Assembly: GCF_000744655.1 (NCBI RefSeq)
Contig: NZ_JQMJ01000003.1
Span: 62,001-126,000 of the forward strand
Length of the DNA stretch: 64,000 bases
Source of the DNA: Streptacidiphilus rugosus AM-16
GTDB taxonomy: Bacteria > Actinomycetota > Actinomycetes > Streptomycetales > Streptomycetaceae
Reading direction: 5' to 3'
Below are positions 26,801-34,985 of the stretch, piece by piece (the first letter of the stretch is position 1; every line of letters begins with the position of its first letter). Made by a program: the position numbers and the translations under genes. Below the pieces are notes generated by a model. It searched no databases. It was not told the DNA's origin and was given only the letters and a program-made list of their open reading frames with translations.

Positions 26801-27313
26801 TTCAAGGGCCGGCCGGAGCACACCCGTATGGACGCCGACTGGACGGCCCGCGTCACCGACGTACGTCGCTGGTTCACCTTTTCGGCGAGCGAGCACAGCC
26901 GGGCCGACGGTGCCGAGCACGAGGTCTACTCCGACTCCGGCGGCAAGTCCGGCGGGCAGAAGGAAAAGCTCGCCTACACCATCCTCGCCGCTTCGCTCGC
27001 CTACCAGTTCCGCATCGACCCGCAGGCCAAGAAGCCCAAGACCTTCCACTTCGTCGTCATCGACGAAGCGTTCGGACGGGGAGACGACGCCTCGGCCCAC
27101 TTCGCCTTGGACCTCTTCCACCGCCTCGGACTCCAACTCCTCGTGGTCACCCCTTTGCAGAAGCTGCACGTCATCGAGCCCCACGTCACGCGCGTCGGCT
27201 ACGTCGACCGTCCCGACAAGATCCGTTCGCGGCTGACCACGCTCACCATCGAGGAGTTCCGCGCCCACAAATCGTCCCGCCAGCCGGCTCCTCACTCCGA
27301 GGCCCAGCAGTGA
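23888..27313 (+). CDS. jetC: Wadjet subunit JetC (SMC/MukB-like ATPase)
   Basis: 1,141 residues. Walker A GGVGSGKSTLVDAM lies near residue 58, a long coiled-coil centre runs from about 310 to 950, the ABC signature SGGKSGGQKEKLAYTILA is near residue 1018 and Walker B HFVVIDEAFGRGDD near 1055. The split head domains with intervening coiled coil and hinge are those of the MukB/JetC branch. It powers DNA loop extrusion for topology sensing of small circular DNA. ATG 23888 overlaps the jetB stop, and its own stop overlaps the GTG of jetD. Confidence 0.93.
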   Translation: MSLISSELPLIPQQSGPSDDTLGIGPGFRLTRLEVLNWGTFHRSIWSFTVDGRSALLTGGVGSGKSTLVDAMTTLLLPAHKIAYNKAAGAEAKERDLRSYVLGHYKNERVEATNSTRPVGLRNASSYSVILGVFSNYVLDTHVTLAQVFWVPDANTGQPDRFYVTADTPMSIDADFTGFGTDIADLRRRLKQRKATVYGHYPQYGKALRRNLGIPSDQALDLFHQTVSMKAVGSLDEFVRDRMLEPFDARAAVDKIVAHFDALTASHAEVVRAREMIDGLGPIVDACERCDGIQRDITMLQQRREVLPVFFAQHRRRLLDLLSQDLKSRITELADQQTGRESELERLRDSADTLRRRIDGAGGEKLVELDARIKELGRDRERRRDQASKYDGWLGQASLAPVIDAVSFRERSDQIAQVRARIEQQEQQAREELDALAVQRDKNNTATQELRREITSLQSQRSSIPSRLLSLRQDLAAALEVVADELPFAGELIQVRDDEAAWAGAAERVLRGFALSLLVPEVHYEKASAWVNGRHLGLRLVYYKVPAHTPAQEPPNDRDLLLGKLELKDDCWAHDWLAMQLRNRADYLCAADLDTFTRSSRPAVTRQGLVKGGGGRHEKNDASRIDDRSSWVLGWSNQAKLEALLAEAASLTKESAAITTRTAELKEQQKGRERISSAVTLLANISEYVELDWQACVTELEQAETQKKALVAEAGLDRLTAELKDTNASISHYDKLVRTGLEALGGLRRDSEDVASQLKQAEGFIERADVEAVAKHESALRLFLPSPVADVQVHLDLLKTAETEAPAKLSRDLDGRSDALRRAASQATSKMTAFRSTYPQYTNDLDASLESAAGYRALHSQLVSDDLPRFEAQFLLYLRTNVIRDIASFQANLLKQEQEISERIELINTSLAGIDYNPGRYVRLNAAPTTNVEIRDFRQSLRECTSDVLATETDDAYTEEKFLQVKRLLDRFKGRPEHTRMDADWTARVTDVRRWFTFSASEHSRADGAEHEVYSDSGGKSGGQKEKLAYTILAASLAYQFRIDPQAKKPKTFHFVVIDEAFGRGDDASAHFALDLFHRLGLQLLVVTPLQKLHVIEPHVTRVGYVDRPDKIRSRLTTLTIEEFRAHKSSRQPAPHSEAQQ

Positions 27314-28482
27314 CCCGAACCCAGTGGACGACCCCGGACCAGGTCGTCGAAGTACTCCGTCGTAAATGGGACGGCGGCCGGTTCCTCACCGAAGCCACCC
27401 AAGGACTTCCGTTCGAGCCCATCCGTATTCCACTCAAAGGCCCTGCCGCAGCCGACGTCATCAGCCATTTCGACAAGGCGCTGGCCTGGGCCCAGTCCTG
27501 GGCCGCCAGCCGACATCCCCACCTGCGCATCCAGACCAAGACCGTCAGAGGACGCGGAAACACTCCGACGAATACCATCCCTGACCGGGCCTGGATCGAC
27601 ACCCGCGAGAACCTCTGGGCCCTTCTCAGCGTCGACACGCAGGTCGACCTGTTCCACACCCTTCACTCCCGGGCAATCGACCACAATCAGGACCTCGCCC
27701 AGTGGATGGCCACTCATCCCATGAAGGTCCTCCAAGCCCATGCCCACTGGCAGCGCGTCGTCGACACTGTCTGCTGGATCCGCGACCACGTCACCAACCC
27801 GATCTACTTGCGGCAGATCGACATCCCGGGCGTCGACACCAAGTTCATCGAGACCAACAAGGGGCTCCTCAGCGAGATCCTCGACGTCGTCCTGCCCGCG
27901 AGCCGGATCAATGCCGACGCGCCAAGGACGGATTTCGCCGCGCGCTACGGCTTCCTCAGCAAGCCCGTCTATGTACGGCTGCGCTACCTAGCCGACCAGC
28001 CGGGCCCATTCAGCGAACTCATCGTTCGGGCCGATGAGCTGACCGCCCAGCCCTCCGGCGTCCGCCGCGTCTTCGTGCTCGAAAACGAGATCACCTACCT
28101 GTCGCTTCCTCCCGTGCCGAATGCCATCGCCATCCTCGGCTCCGGCTACGCCGCCACACTCCTGCGCCATCTGCCGTGGCTTGCCGACGTCGATCTCAGG
28201 TACTGGGGGGACATCGACACGCACGGCTTCGCCATCCTGAGCCAGGTCCGCCGCCATTTCCCGCACACCCGATCGCTACTCATGGATCGGAGCACTCTGT
28301 TGACCCACAAGTCGCACTGGGGCGAGGAGAAGACCCAGACCATCGAAACGCCCGACCATCTCACGCCGGACGAGAGCGAACTGGAACGGGATCTGCGAAT
28401 GGGCACCTACCAGCCGCGCCTTCGCCTCGAACAGGAGCGCATCCCGATCAGCACTGTCGAACGGGCTCTTGCGGGGCCGTGA
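27310..28482 (+). CDS. jetD: Wadjet nuclease JetD (toprim-like)
   Basis: 390 residues. The C-terminal half has the toprim-type acidic motifs: Glu in VFVLENEITYLSLP and DxD in LRYWGDIDTHGFAILSQV (about residue 298), matching JetD, the topo VI A/Spo11-related nuclease that cuts DNA in Wadjet. The DxD motif and the preceding Glu are intact, so it is likely active. The GTG at 27310 overlaps the jetC stop (GTGA). A strong hairpin terminator follows 42 bases after the stop. Confidence 0.9.
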   Translation: MTRTQWTTPDQVVEVLRRKWDGGRFLTEATQGLPFEPIRIPLKGPAAADVISHFDKALAWAQSWAASRHPHLRIQTKTVRGRGNTPTNTIPDRAWIDTRENLWALLSVDTQVDLFHTLHSRAIDHNQDLAQWMATHPMKVLQAHAHWQRVVDTVCWIRDHVTNPIYLRQIDIPGVDTKFIETNKGLLSEILDVVLPASRINADAPRTDFAARYGFLSKPVYVRLRYLADQPGPFSELIVRADELTAQPSGVRRVFVLENEITYLSLPPVPNAIAILGSGYAATLLRHLPWLADVDLRYWGDIDTHGFAILSQVRRHFPHTRSLLMDRSTLLTHKSHWGEEKTQTIETPDHLTPDESELERDLRMGTYQPRLRLEQERIPISTVERALAGP

Positions 28483-28523
28483 CGGAGTCGCTCCGACCTG
28501 CACCGGAGTGGTCGTGACCGACC

Positions 28524-28567
28524 TGTGCCCGGCAGGACCCGTCTGCTGACGGGTCCTGCCGGGCACA
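28524..28567. terminator. Perfect 20-bp hairpin between jetD and the integrase
   Basis: Two perfectly complementary 20-base arms (28524-28543 and 28548-28567) enclose the loop TGCT. It sits between the convergent jetD and integrase genes and can terminate both. There is no U-tract, as is common in streptomycetes. Confidence 0.85.
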
Positions 28568-28575
28568 GGGTATGT

Positions 28576-29784
28576 CTAGGAGAGCGCCTCCCCGAGGCGG
28601 CTCAGGGCCTTGAGGCGCTCGGCGAGGGAGGCGTGCGCGTAGACCTTCATGGTCACGCCGACGTCGCTGTGGCCGGCGATCTCCCGAACGATGTGCGGGG
28701 GCACGCCGAGGTCGAGCAGCAGGGTGATGCAGGTGTGGCGGAGGTCGTGGAAGCGGAGGTCGTCCAGGCCCAGGCGACCGCGGACCGCGTGCCAGCTGCG
28801 GCGCAGGTTGTCCGGCTCGTACGGGGTGCCGATCCGGGACGGGAAGACGAGGTCGTTCTCCTGCCAGTCCATGCCGGCGGCGGCGCGCTCGACGGCCTGA
28901 CGCTCCCGGTGGTCCACCAGGGCGGCGAGGACCGGCGCGGGCAGCGGCAGGGTGCGCTCGGAGGACAGCGTCTTGGGCAGGACGAGTCGCAGCTCGCCGT
29001 CGACCCGCTGGAGGTTGGTGCTCACCGTGAGGGTGCCGCGCTCCAGGTCGACCGAACTCCAGCGCAGACCGAGCAGCTCGCCCCGGCGCATGCCGAGCAT
29101 CAGCGCGAACACGTAGAGGGTGTGCAGGCGGTGGCCGCTCAGCTCCTTGAGCACAAGCTTGGCCTGAGCGGTGGTCAGGCCCTTTCCGATCCGATAGTCG
29201 GGCGTGGGGACCTTCACGAGCTTGGCCACGTTCTTGTGGATCAGCTCCTCTCGGACGGCATGCTCCAGCGCGTTGCGGAGCACGGCGTGCACGGACTGGA
29301 TCATCCGCGCGGACAGCAGCCGCTTGCAGCACTCACCTGCGGCACAGCAGATCGGCTTGGGCCGCTGCGCGTCCCAGCCGCCCTTGCAGCACTGGCACTC
29401 GGCGCGCACCCGGTTCAGCCAGACCCGGACCTCCTGGGCCCGCAGGTCGCGCAGCCGCTTGGTGCCGAGGCCGGGTATGAGGTGGACGCGGACCACGCTC
29501 TCGTAGCCCTGGTAGGTCTTGGGCCGGCGGTTGGGCAGGACCTCCTCGGCGAGCCAGTAGTTGAGGTACTGGCCGACGTTGGAGTCGGTGTCGGGCAGCG
29601 GGATGCCGTTGATAGCGTCGGCCTGCAGCTCGACGAGGGCGTTGTGGACCTCGTCCCAGGTCTTGCCGTAGATGGAGACCCGCTTGCGGAGGCCGGAGGT
29701 GGTGATCACGTACGCGCGGCCGTGGTAGCGGCCGTCCTTGCGAAGGGTGATGCTGCCCGCGCCGTTGGGGTTGCGCTTGGCCAT
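28576..29784 (-). CDS. int: Tyrosine site-specific integrase
   Basis: 402 residues. An N-terminal arm-binding AP2-like region (GSITLRKDGRYHGRAYV), a SAM-like core-binding domain (YLNYWLAEEVLPNRRPKTYQ) and the catalytic domain are visible. Catalytic residues: Arg in MLGMRRGELLGL, H-x-x-R in FHDLRHTCITLL, His in IAGHSDVGVT, Tyr in MKVYAHAS. A cysteine cluster (CQCC...CCAAGECC, about residues 129-155) interrupts the core-binding part, as in some actinomycete integrases. It is probably the recombinase that inserted the element at tRNA-Phe. Its start overlaps the stop of the excisionase gene. Confidence 0.93.
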   Translation of the reverse strand: MAKRNPNGAGSITLRKDGRYHGRAYVITTSGLRKRVSIYGKTWDEVHNALVELQADAINGIPLPDTDSNVGQYLNYWLAEEVLPNRRPKTYQGYESVVRVHLIPGLGTKRLRDLRAQEVRVWLNRVRAECQCCKGGWDAQRPKPICCAAGECCKRLLSARMIQSVHAVLRNALEHAVREELIHKNVAKLVKVPTPDYRIGKGLTTAQAKLVLKELSGHRLHTLYVFALMLGMRRGELLGLRWSSVDLERGTLTVSTNLQRVDGELRLVLPKTLSSERTLPLPAPVLAALVDHRERQAVERAAAGMDWQENDLVFPSRIGTPYEPDNLRRSWHAVRGRLGLDDLRFHDLRHTCITLLLDLGVPPHIVREIAGHSDVGVTMKVYAHASLAERLKALSRLGEALS

Positions 29785-30107
29785 CAGGCCGCCACCTCCG
29801 CGAGCTCGGCGACGAACGTACGCACGGCGGCAACCGGGACGCGGCGGGAACGGCCGATGGTCACCGAGGGCAGACGGCGGGTGCGGATGAGGTCGTAGAC
29901 GGTGGAGCGGCCGAGCTGGAGCTGGGCCATGACGTCCGGGATGGTGAGCAGGAGCTGCTCGTGCGGGGCCGTGGGGTCGGCCGCGCCGGCCGGAGCGGCG
30001 ACAGGTACCGAGACGAGGACCGGACCGCCGAGCGAGCCAGCGGCTTCGGCGGAGGTGAGCGACGGCGGCGCTGAGACCTTCGGCGAAGCAACGATCGAGA
30101 GTGCCAT
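29784..30107 (-). CDS. xis: Excisionase-type helix-turn-helix protein
   Basis: 107 residues. The C-terminal 60 residues form an excisionase/MerR-like winged helix (LLTIPDVMAQLQLGRSTVYD, then GRSRRVPVAAVRTFV). The N-terminal half is Ala/Pro/Ser-rich with no predicted structure. ATG 30107 was chosen (MALSIVASPK); a longer frame exists but is unsupported. The stop overlaps the integrase start, so the pair is co-translated, as in pSAM2-like elements, where this protein directs excision. Confidence 0.85.
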   Translation of the reverse strand: MALSIVASPKVSAPPSLTSAEAAGSLGGPVLVSVPVAAPAGAADPTAPHEQLLLTIPDVMAQLQLGRSTVYDLIRTRRLPSVTIGRSRRVPVAAVRTFVAELAEVAA

Positions 30108-30323
30108 GCTAGGGACAGGACCCTTCAGTTGGCGGGCGCGCGAGCGCCCAGGTGCGGAGGGATCTGGCCCGGCAGGGGCGAAGGTTTGGCGACTGGACGC
30201 CTCTGCCGGGAACAGGAGAGAAGTCCCGACCGGCCCGATGCGGGGCGGCGGGTGACTGGGAAGAAGCTGTCGGCCCGAAGGCAGCACCGGGAAGTGGTCA
30301 CCGGCGACAGCGTGGATGGACCG

Positions 30324-30449
30324 TCAGATCGGTCTGAGGGCCGCACTCGCGGCGGGCATGGCAGGTACGGCGAGACGGCCGAGGATGACCTCGGCCTGCG
30401 CCGGGCCAGTGGCAGTCTGGCCGACGGCATGGCGACGCGTGGACAGCAC
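30324..30449 (-). CDS. Possible small protein (41 residues) between repressor and excisionase
   Basis: A GTG start at 30449 is preceded by GGGGAAGGAACC and gives 41 residues (MLSTRRHAVGQTATGPAQAE then hydrophobic-rich LGRLAVPAMPAASAAL). The region immediately upstream is a copy of the leader found before the small frame at 31803 on the other strand. Without that shared leader I would not call it. The gap on either side (30108-30323 and 30450-30629) holds no other gene I can support. Confidence 0.35.
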   Translation of the reverse strand: MLSTRRHAVGQTATGPAQAEVILGRLAVPAMPAASAALRPI

Positions 30450-30515
30450 GCGGTTCCTTCCCCGGTGGTTGGTGGGCGGCAACCCGGCACCGTGGTTGAT
30501 CGTCGTGGATGGGCG
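30445..30515 (-). repeat. Leader repeat, copy 1 (inverted partner at 31734-31806)
   Basis: Read on the minus strand from 30515, it begins CGCCCATCCACGACGATC, identical over 18 bases to copy 2. It continues with about 80 percent identity through ACCGGGGAAGGAA to a GTG start codon. The two copies point away from each other and flank the XRE repressor gene. Confidence 0.7.
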
Positions 30516-30629
30516 TTTCACGCGGTTGGTAGCCGCAGTGGGGTGTGACAGTAGCTCTGGATTCCGGCCGCACCAAATGGCACGGCGACGGCCGAGGGGT
30601 GCTCGGGCGGTCGGCCCGGAACGGGCTCG

Positions 30630-31262
30630 TTACTGGGCGGTCTCCGAGGACTCCAGGTAGGCGAATTCATCAGGCAGCGCGGGGGGCACGACCTCCAGTT
30701 CGCGCATGCGAGCACGCCAGTTGCGGAGCGACTGGATGTCTCGTGCGTGAATCCTGTCGAGCTCGGCGACCATGTCGAGGAACTTCGCCCGGTGCTCGGG
30801 ATCTCTGGCCAGGGCCGCCTCGCGGCGCTTCTCCTCGCCCAGCTCGCGGCTGAGCATCGCGACCGAGACGAGGATGCCGTGTTCGCGGAACATGTTGAGC
30901 ACGGTCTGCGTGGGCGCCTTCATCGCCTCCTCCCGCGACTCACCAGTCACCCAGGCCACCGCGTCCCACATCGACACTTCCCGCCCCGGCAGCACCTCGA
31001 TGGTGGGCGCGGTGCCGAGGGGGAAGAGCATGGTGATCGGGGGCACGCCGAGGACCTCTGCAAGGACGAGAAGCTCGGCCACATCGACACTCGCCCGCCG
31101 GCCGCTCTCGAGGTTGGCGATCACAGTGCGTGGGATCGGGTACCCGAGCGCGGCGCAAGCGTCGGTGACGTCCTGGGCGCTCAGGCCGAGCTCCTTGCGC
31201 CGAGCTCGAAGAGCATCGGCGACGCGGGCTGTCACCTTGGACGGCCAGTCGGTCTGTGTCAT
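30630..31262 (-). CDS. XRE-family repressor of the integrative element
   Basis: 210 residues. The N-terminal HTH is visible (RRKELGLSAQDVTDACAALG, then RTVIANLESGRRASVDVAEL, about residues 18-60), followed by a helical C-terminal part rich in Arg/Glu. Size and position between integrase/excisionase and the replication genes fit the element's master repressor. ATG 31262 was chosen; the longer frame upstream is unlikely. The 5' region towards the replication genes (31263-31802) is non-coding and holds the hairpin at 31686 and leader copy 2, both candidate targets. Confidence 0.85.
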   Translation of the reverse strand: MTQTDWPSKVTARVADALRARRKELGLSAQDVTDACAALGYPIPRTVIANLESGRRASVDVAELLVLAEVLGVPPITMLFPLGTAPTIEVLPGREVSMWDAVAWVTGESREEAMKAPTQTVLNMFREHGILVSVAMLSRELGEEKRREAALARDPEHRAKFLDMVAELDRIHARDIQSLRNWRARMRELEVVPPALPDEFAYLESSETAQ

Positions 31263-31685
31263 GGATGCAAAATTAGCTCCGATTGTGTGTCGCCGCAAGT
31301 CCGTGGTAGGGATTGGGGCATCGACTCCTGACCTGCCGGACGAGGTGATCCCATGACTACACAGGAAGACCGGCCTGCTGTGTTGCAAGCCGAAGCCGAG
31401 TTCCCCAGACCTTCGCGCGGTGGCGCCTTCCGTCGCGCCGGCGCGTAGCCGAGCGGGCTCGCGCCCAAGCGCTGCCGGGAGACCGTGTCGAGCAGCCTCG
31501 CGACACCGGGCGGACCGCCCTGTCTGCCGTGAGCGGATGGGGCCACTTCGCGTTGGATCTTCGAGGGGGCTCGACATAGTGTCGAGCTCGCGCCGCCAAG
31601 CGGACGGTCGCTTCAACATCCTCTGCGCGGCTGGCAGTTGACCAGATCTGCTGCGGCCTCACCGAAGAGGCCACCCACCTACACC

Positions 31686-31718
31686 GAGGCCCTCGGTGCT
31701 ACCAACACCGAGGGCCTC
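31686..31718 (+). promoter_or_regulatory. 13-bp perfect hairpin upstream of the replication genes
   Basis: Arms GAGGCCCTCGGTG (31686-31698) and 31706-31718 pair perfectly around the loop CTACCAA. It lies 16 bases before leader copy 2. It could be a terminator/attenuator controlling read-through into the replication genes. Confidence 0.55.
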
Positions 31719-31733
31719 CACGGATCCCCTAAC

Positions 31734-31806
31734 CGCCCATCCACGACGATCGACCGCGGTGACCGGATTGCCGTCCGAAATGTCACCGGGGAAGGAATCT
31801 CCGTGC
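31734..31806 (+). repeat. Leader repeat, copy 2 (inverted partner at 30445-30515)
   Basis: It begins CGCCCATCCACGACGATC and ends with ACCGGGGAAGGAATCTCC followed by GTG. It shares sequence and start-codon spacing with copy 1 on the opposite strand. Confidence 0.7.
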
Positions 31807-31880
31807 CCAAGCGTACGACGCCGCGTGCCGCCAGCGCACGCCTTGTCTCGCACGCCTTCTCCCCGAAGGCGGGGTGGTAG
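31803..31880 (+). CDS. Possible 25-residue leader or small protein
   Basis: GTG 31803 is preceded by GGGGAAGGAATCTCC, a good ribosome-binding site, and encodes MPKRTTPRAASARLVSHAFS plus five residues, ending 3 bases before the replication gene. Basic and short. It may serve translational coupling rather than act as a protein. Confidence 0.4.
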   Translation: MPKRTTPRAASARLVSHAFSPKAGW

Positions 31881-31883
31881 GCC

Positions 31884-32930
31884 ATGGCGCGCATCCGCAC
31901 CATCAAGCCCGAGTACCCCGTCTCCGAAGACCTCGCCTCGGTCTCCCTGACCGCCGAGCGCACGTTCGTCTGCCTGCTCACCCAGGCCGACGACGAGGGA
32001 CGCCACCGCGACAACGCGGCCGTCCTCAACGGCGCCCTGTGGTCGCTGCGGCCCGAGCACACCGCGCTCGACACCGAGGACGAGCTTCGCCAACTCGCCG
32101 AGACCGGCCTCATCTGCCGGTACACCGGCTGCGACGGGCGCCAGTACCTGCACGCCACCAAGTGGCACGAGCACCAGAAGATCTCCCACCCCACCCCCTC
32201 GCGCCTGCCCGCCTGCCCCGTCCACGAGCCCGCGGGCTGGTGCGGAAAGTGCAAGGCCAAGGGCAAGGGCTGCGCGCGCCCGGCTCCGGAGAACTTCCGG
32301 AGCCTTCCGGAACCGCTCGCGGCGCTCGCGGAGACCGTCCCCGCCCAACGGCCCTTCTCGGCCGACGTCGATCCCACCCCCGCAGCGGCCCGGCCAGTGC
32401 CCAATGTGGCAGATCCGAGCGAAAGTGCAGGTCAGACGGCTTGTCCGGAGTCCCTTCGGAGGGCTCTGGAGAACGTCGTGCCTGGACCATGGACCTTGGA
32501 CCATGGATCTACCCCTGAAGGGGGCGGCTTCGCCGCGCCCATCCCGGCACCCTCGTCGGCAGCACCTGACCGGGTCGGCCCGGTCCTGGTCGCCGTGCCC
32601 ACCGGCAAGCCGTCAGTGAACGCGGGCGACCTGGTGGCCGAGTACGTCGCCGGCTGCCCGAAGCCGGTACCGGCCAAGGTGCGGGGGCACCTCGGCAAGG
32701 TCATCAAGGAGCTGCTCGACGGCGGCACCGGCGACGACGACATCCGTGCCGGGCTGCGGCTGTACGCGGCGAAGCCGATGAGCCCGAGCGTGCTGCCGAG
32801 CATGGTCCACGAGGCGATCAACGCCCAGCCCGCCGCGCCCTCCCACGCCGGGCAGAGCGCTGCCCGGTCCCCGTACCGGCCCTTCGCCAACCCGGCCGAC
32901 GCCCGCGACTACTACGAGGGGGACCTGTGA
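31884..32930 (+). CDS. Phage/plasmid-type replication initiation protein, putative
   Basis: 348 residues. The N-terminal ~75 residues (MARIRTIKPEYPVSEDLASV, then AERTFVCLLTQADDEG) match the winged-helix start of phage replisome-organiser proteins in actinobacteria. A CxxH/CxxC cluster (CPVHEPAGWCGKCKAKGKGC, about residues 111-130) may bind zinc. The C-terminal domain (VAEYVAGCPKPVPAKVRGHL, IRAGLRLYAAKPM) is helical. It is coupled by a 4-base overlap to a DnaC-like ATPase, the pair expected for helicase loading at the element's origin. The middle is Pro/Ala-rich linker. Confidence 0.65.
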   Translation: MARIRTIKPEYPVSEDLASVSLTAERTFVCLLTQADDEGRHRDNAAVLNGALWSLRPEHTALDTEDELRQLAETGLICRYTGCDGRQYLHATKWHEHQKISHPTPSRLPACPVHEPAGWCGKCKAKGKGCARPAPENFRSLPEPLAALAETVPAQRPFSADVDPTPAAARPVPNVADPSESAGQTACPESLRRALENVVPGPWTLDHGSTPEGGGFAAPIPAPSSAAPDRVGPVLVAVPTGKPSVNAGDLVAEYVAGCPKPVPAKVRGHLGKVIKELLDGGTGDDDIRAGLRLYAAKPMSPSVLPSMVHEAINAQPAAPSHAGQSAARSPYRPFANPADARDYYEGDL

Positions 32931-33640
32931 CCAGCCTGCCCAACCCCCGCCGCGCGGACGAGCGTCGCGACCCGCAGCCGGCCTCCGGCGCTGTCCTGCG
33001 CCTGGAGCGGATGCTGGCCGCCAAGGGCATCGACCCTGACCGGCCACTGGCCGACGCCGACCAGCCCTCCACGGCGCTGGAGCTCGCCGACCGCCGCATC
33101 CCCCCGCGCTACCGCCTCGCCGAAGCCGACCACCCGGAGGTCACCACCTGGGTCCAGCAGGTCACCCTGGCCTGCCGACCCGGCCCCGGCGGCACCCCGG
33201 GCATCGCCCAGGGGCCCTCGCTCCTGATCGCCGGACCCACCGGCTCGGGCAAGACCCACCAGGCGTACGGCGCAATCCGCAGCCTGCTGAAGGCCGGTGT
33301 GCGTCTGCGCTGGACCAAGCTCACCGCCACCGAGCTGTACGCCTCCCAGCGGCCCCGCCAGGGCGCGGACCTCGAGCGGGAGATGCGCGATCTGATGGCC
33401 TGCTCGCTGCTGGTCCTCGACGACCTCGGCGCCGCCAAGGCGTCCGAGTGGACCGAGGAGCTCACGCTGCGGCTGGTCGACCACCGCTACGAGCACCTGC
33501 TCCCGACGATCTTCACCACCAACCTGGCGCCCGGCGACATCAAGAACGCCCTCGGCGACCGCACCGCCTCCCGCCTCGCGGAGATGTGCGAACGCGCGAT
33601 TCTCACCGGCGCCGACCGCCGCAGGCGAAGCGCAGCCTGA
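32927..33640 (+). CDS. DnaC/IstB-like ATP-binding protein (helicase loader)
   Basis: 237 residues. Walker A LLIAGPTGSGKTHQAYGAI (about residues 99-117), Walker B SLLVLDDLGAAK (about 160-172) and sensor-1 PTIFTTNLAPGDI are those of DnaC/IstB AAA+ ATPases. With the preceding gene it probably loads replicative helicase onto the element. The GTG start at 32927 overlaps the previous stop codon and follows GAGGGGG. Confidence 0.85.
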   Translation: MTSLPNPRRADERRDPQPASGAVLRLERMLAAKGIDPDRPLADADQPSTALELADRRIPPRYRLAEADHPEVTTWVQQVTLACRPGPGGTPGIAQGPSLLIAGPTGSGKTHQAYGAIRSLLKAGVRLRWTKLTATELYASQRPRQGADLEREMRDLMACSLLVLDDLGAAKASEWTEELTLRLVDHRYEHLLPTIFTTNLAPGDIKNALGDRTASRLAEMCERAILTGADRRRRSAA

Positions 33641-33747
33641 CCGGCGCCGGTTCCCCGCGCACCCCGGCCTCCCCGAACTGAACCCCACCACCGCCTTGCC
33701 GCTTCGGCACGCCCGCCTGCGGCGAGGCCACCCCTGGAGCACCACCG

Positions 33748-34695
33748 TTGACCAGCATCGCAATACCCCCTGCCCACACTCCGACCGTCCGGGTCACCCT
33801 CTGGGACCGCCTCGCCGTCGCCCTGCTCGGCGTCCTCGGCTTCGTCCTGTCCTACGACGCCCTGCGGCAGATGGCCGGCGCGACCCACGTGCGCGGACCG
33901 CTCACCTACCTCTTCCCGATCATCATCGACGGCTTCATCGCCTACGGCGTCCGAGCCCTGCTCGTCCTACGCGAGGCCCGCTGGCCCGCCCGCGCCTACG
34001 CCTGGACGCTCTTCGCCGGAGCGACCGCCACCAGCGTCTGGGCCAACGCCCTGCACGCCGTCCGCCTCAACCAACTGCCCACCACCGGCAGCGGGCTGAG
34101 GCTCACCGACACCGTCGTCGGTGTTCTGTCCACCCTCGCCCCGCTCGCCCTCGGCGGCGCCGTCCACCTCTACATCCTCATCGCCCGCCACGGCCACGAC
34201 ACCCCAACCGGTCCCGCTGAGCAGAACGCCCTTCCGCACACCGAGACTTCTGCCGACCTGGTGACCGCCGACCCCGAGCCGGAGTTCCAGCCGGAACGGG
34301 CGGAGGACCGCAGCGACGAGAACGCGCTCCTGACGCTCATGTCCGCAGCTGGACTTCTGCCCGCAGAGTGGCGCGACGCGCTGCCCGATCCCGAACCGGC
34401 AGAAGCCGACGACCGACCGGCCGATGCCCCGGACACCCGGGCCGAAGCCGCCGAAGGCGCCGCCGGGGCGGAGAGCAAGCCGATCGGGCGTCCGCCGGGC
34501 GCGCCGATGGAGCGGCTGCTGGAGGTGGGCCGCGCGGCGGTCGCCGCTGAGGGCCGTCTCACCCGCGCGATCGTCGAAAAGGCCGTGCGCGAAGCCGGCC
34601 TTCCGCTCGGCAGTACCCGCCTCACCGAGCTGATGCGAAAGCTCCGCGAGGAGCAACCCGACGAACAGAACCCTCCGCACCCCGAGGTCGGCTGA
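33748..34695 (+). CDS. DUF2637-type membrane protein (plasmid spread-like)
   Basis: 315 residues. Four hydrophobic segments (RLAVALLGVLGFVLSYDAL; YLFPIIIDGFIAYGVRALLV; YAWTLFAGATATSVWANALH; VGVLSTLAPLALGGAVHLYI) match DUF2637 proteins, found on Streptomyces plasmids and integrative elements and linked to intermycelial spread. The cytosolic C-terminal half is acidic and ends in a helix-turn-helix-like segment (AIVEKAVREAGLPLGSTRLT). Start is TTG 33748 with GGAGC upstream. The 108-base gap before it has nothing I can identify. Confidence 0.8.
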   Translation: MTSIAIPPAHTPTVRVTLWDRLAVALLGVLGFVLSYDALRQMAGATHVRGPLTYLFPIIIDGFIAYGVRALLVLREARWPARAYAWTLFAGATATSVWANALHAVRLNQLPTTGSGLRLTDTVVGVLSTLAPLALGGAVHLYILIARHGHDTPTGPAEQNALPHTETSADLVTADPEPEFQPERAEDRSDENALLTLMSAAGLLPAEWRDALPDPEPAEADDRPADAPDTRAEAAEGAAGAESKPIGRPPGAPMERLLEVGRAAVAAEGRLTRAIVEKAVREAGLPLGSTRLTELMRKLREEQPDEQNPPHPEVG

Positions 34696-34985
34696 CCGGT
34701 CCTGGTGTCCGGTTGTCCGGCCCGGTCGGTCAGCCGGACACCGACTTCTGCCGACCCACGGCCGCACTCAGCAGAAGGCCACCTCCGCCCGGTCACTGCA
34801 CCCGGCCGGACTCGACTCGCACCGCGGACACCAGTCCCATGCGGCAGTCGGTCCCGGGAAGGCCGCGCCTGACACGTCGCCCATACCTGCGAACTCCGGC
34901 GCGGCCAAACCGGCAACCACCCGGACACTGCCCACCCGTACTCCCACCAGCCCGAATCGCCAGCCGCCACCGAGGAACGACACGC

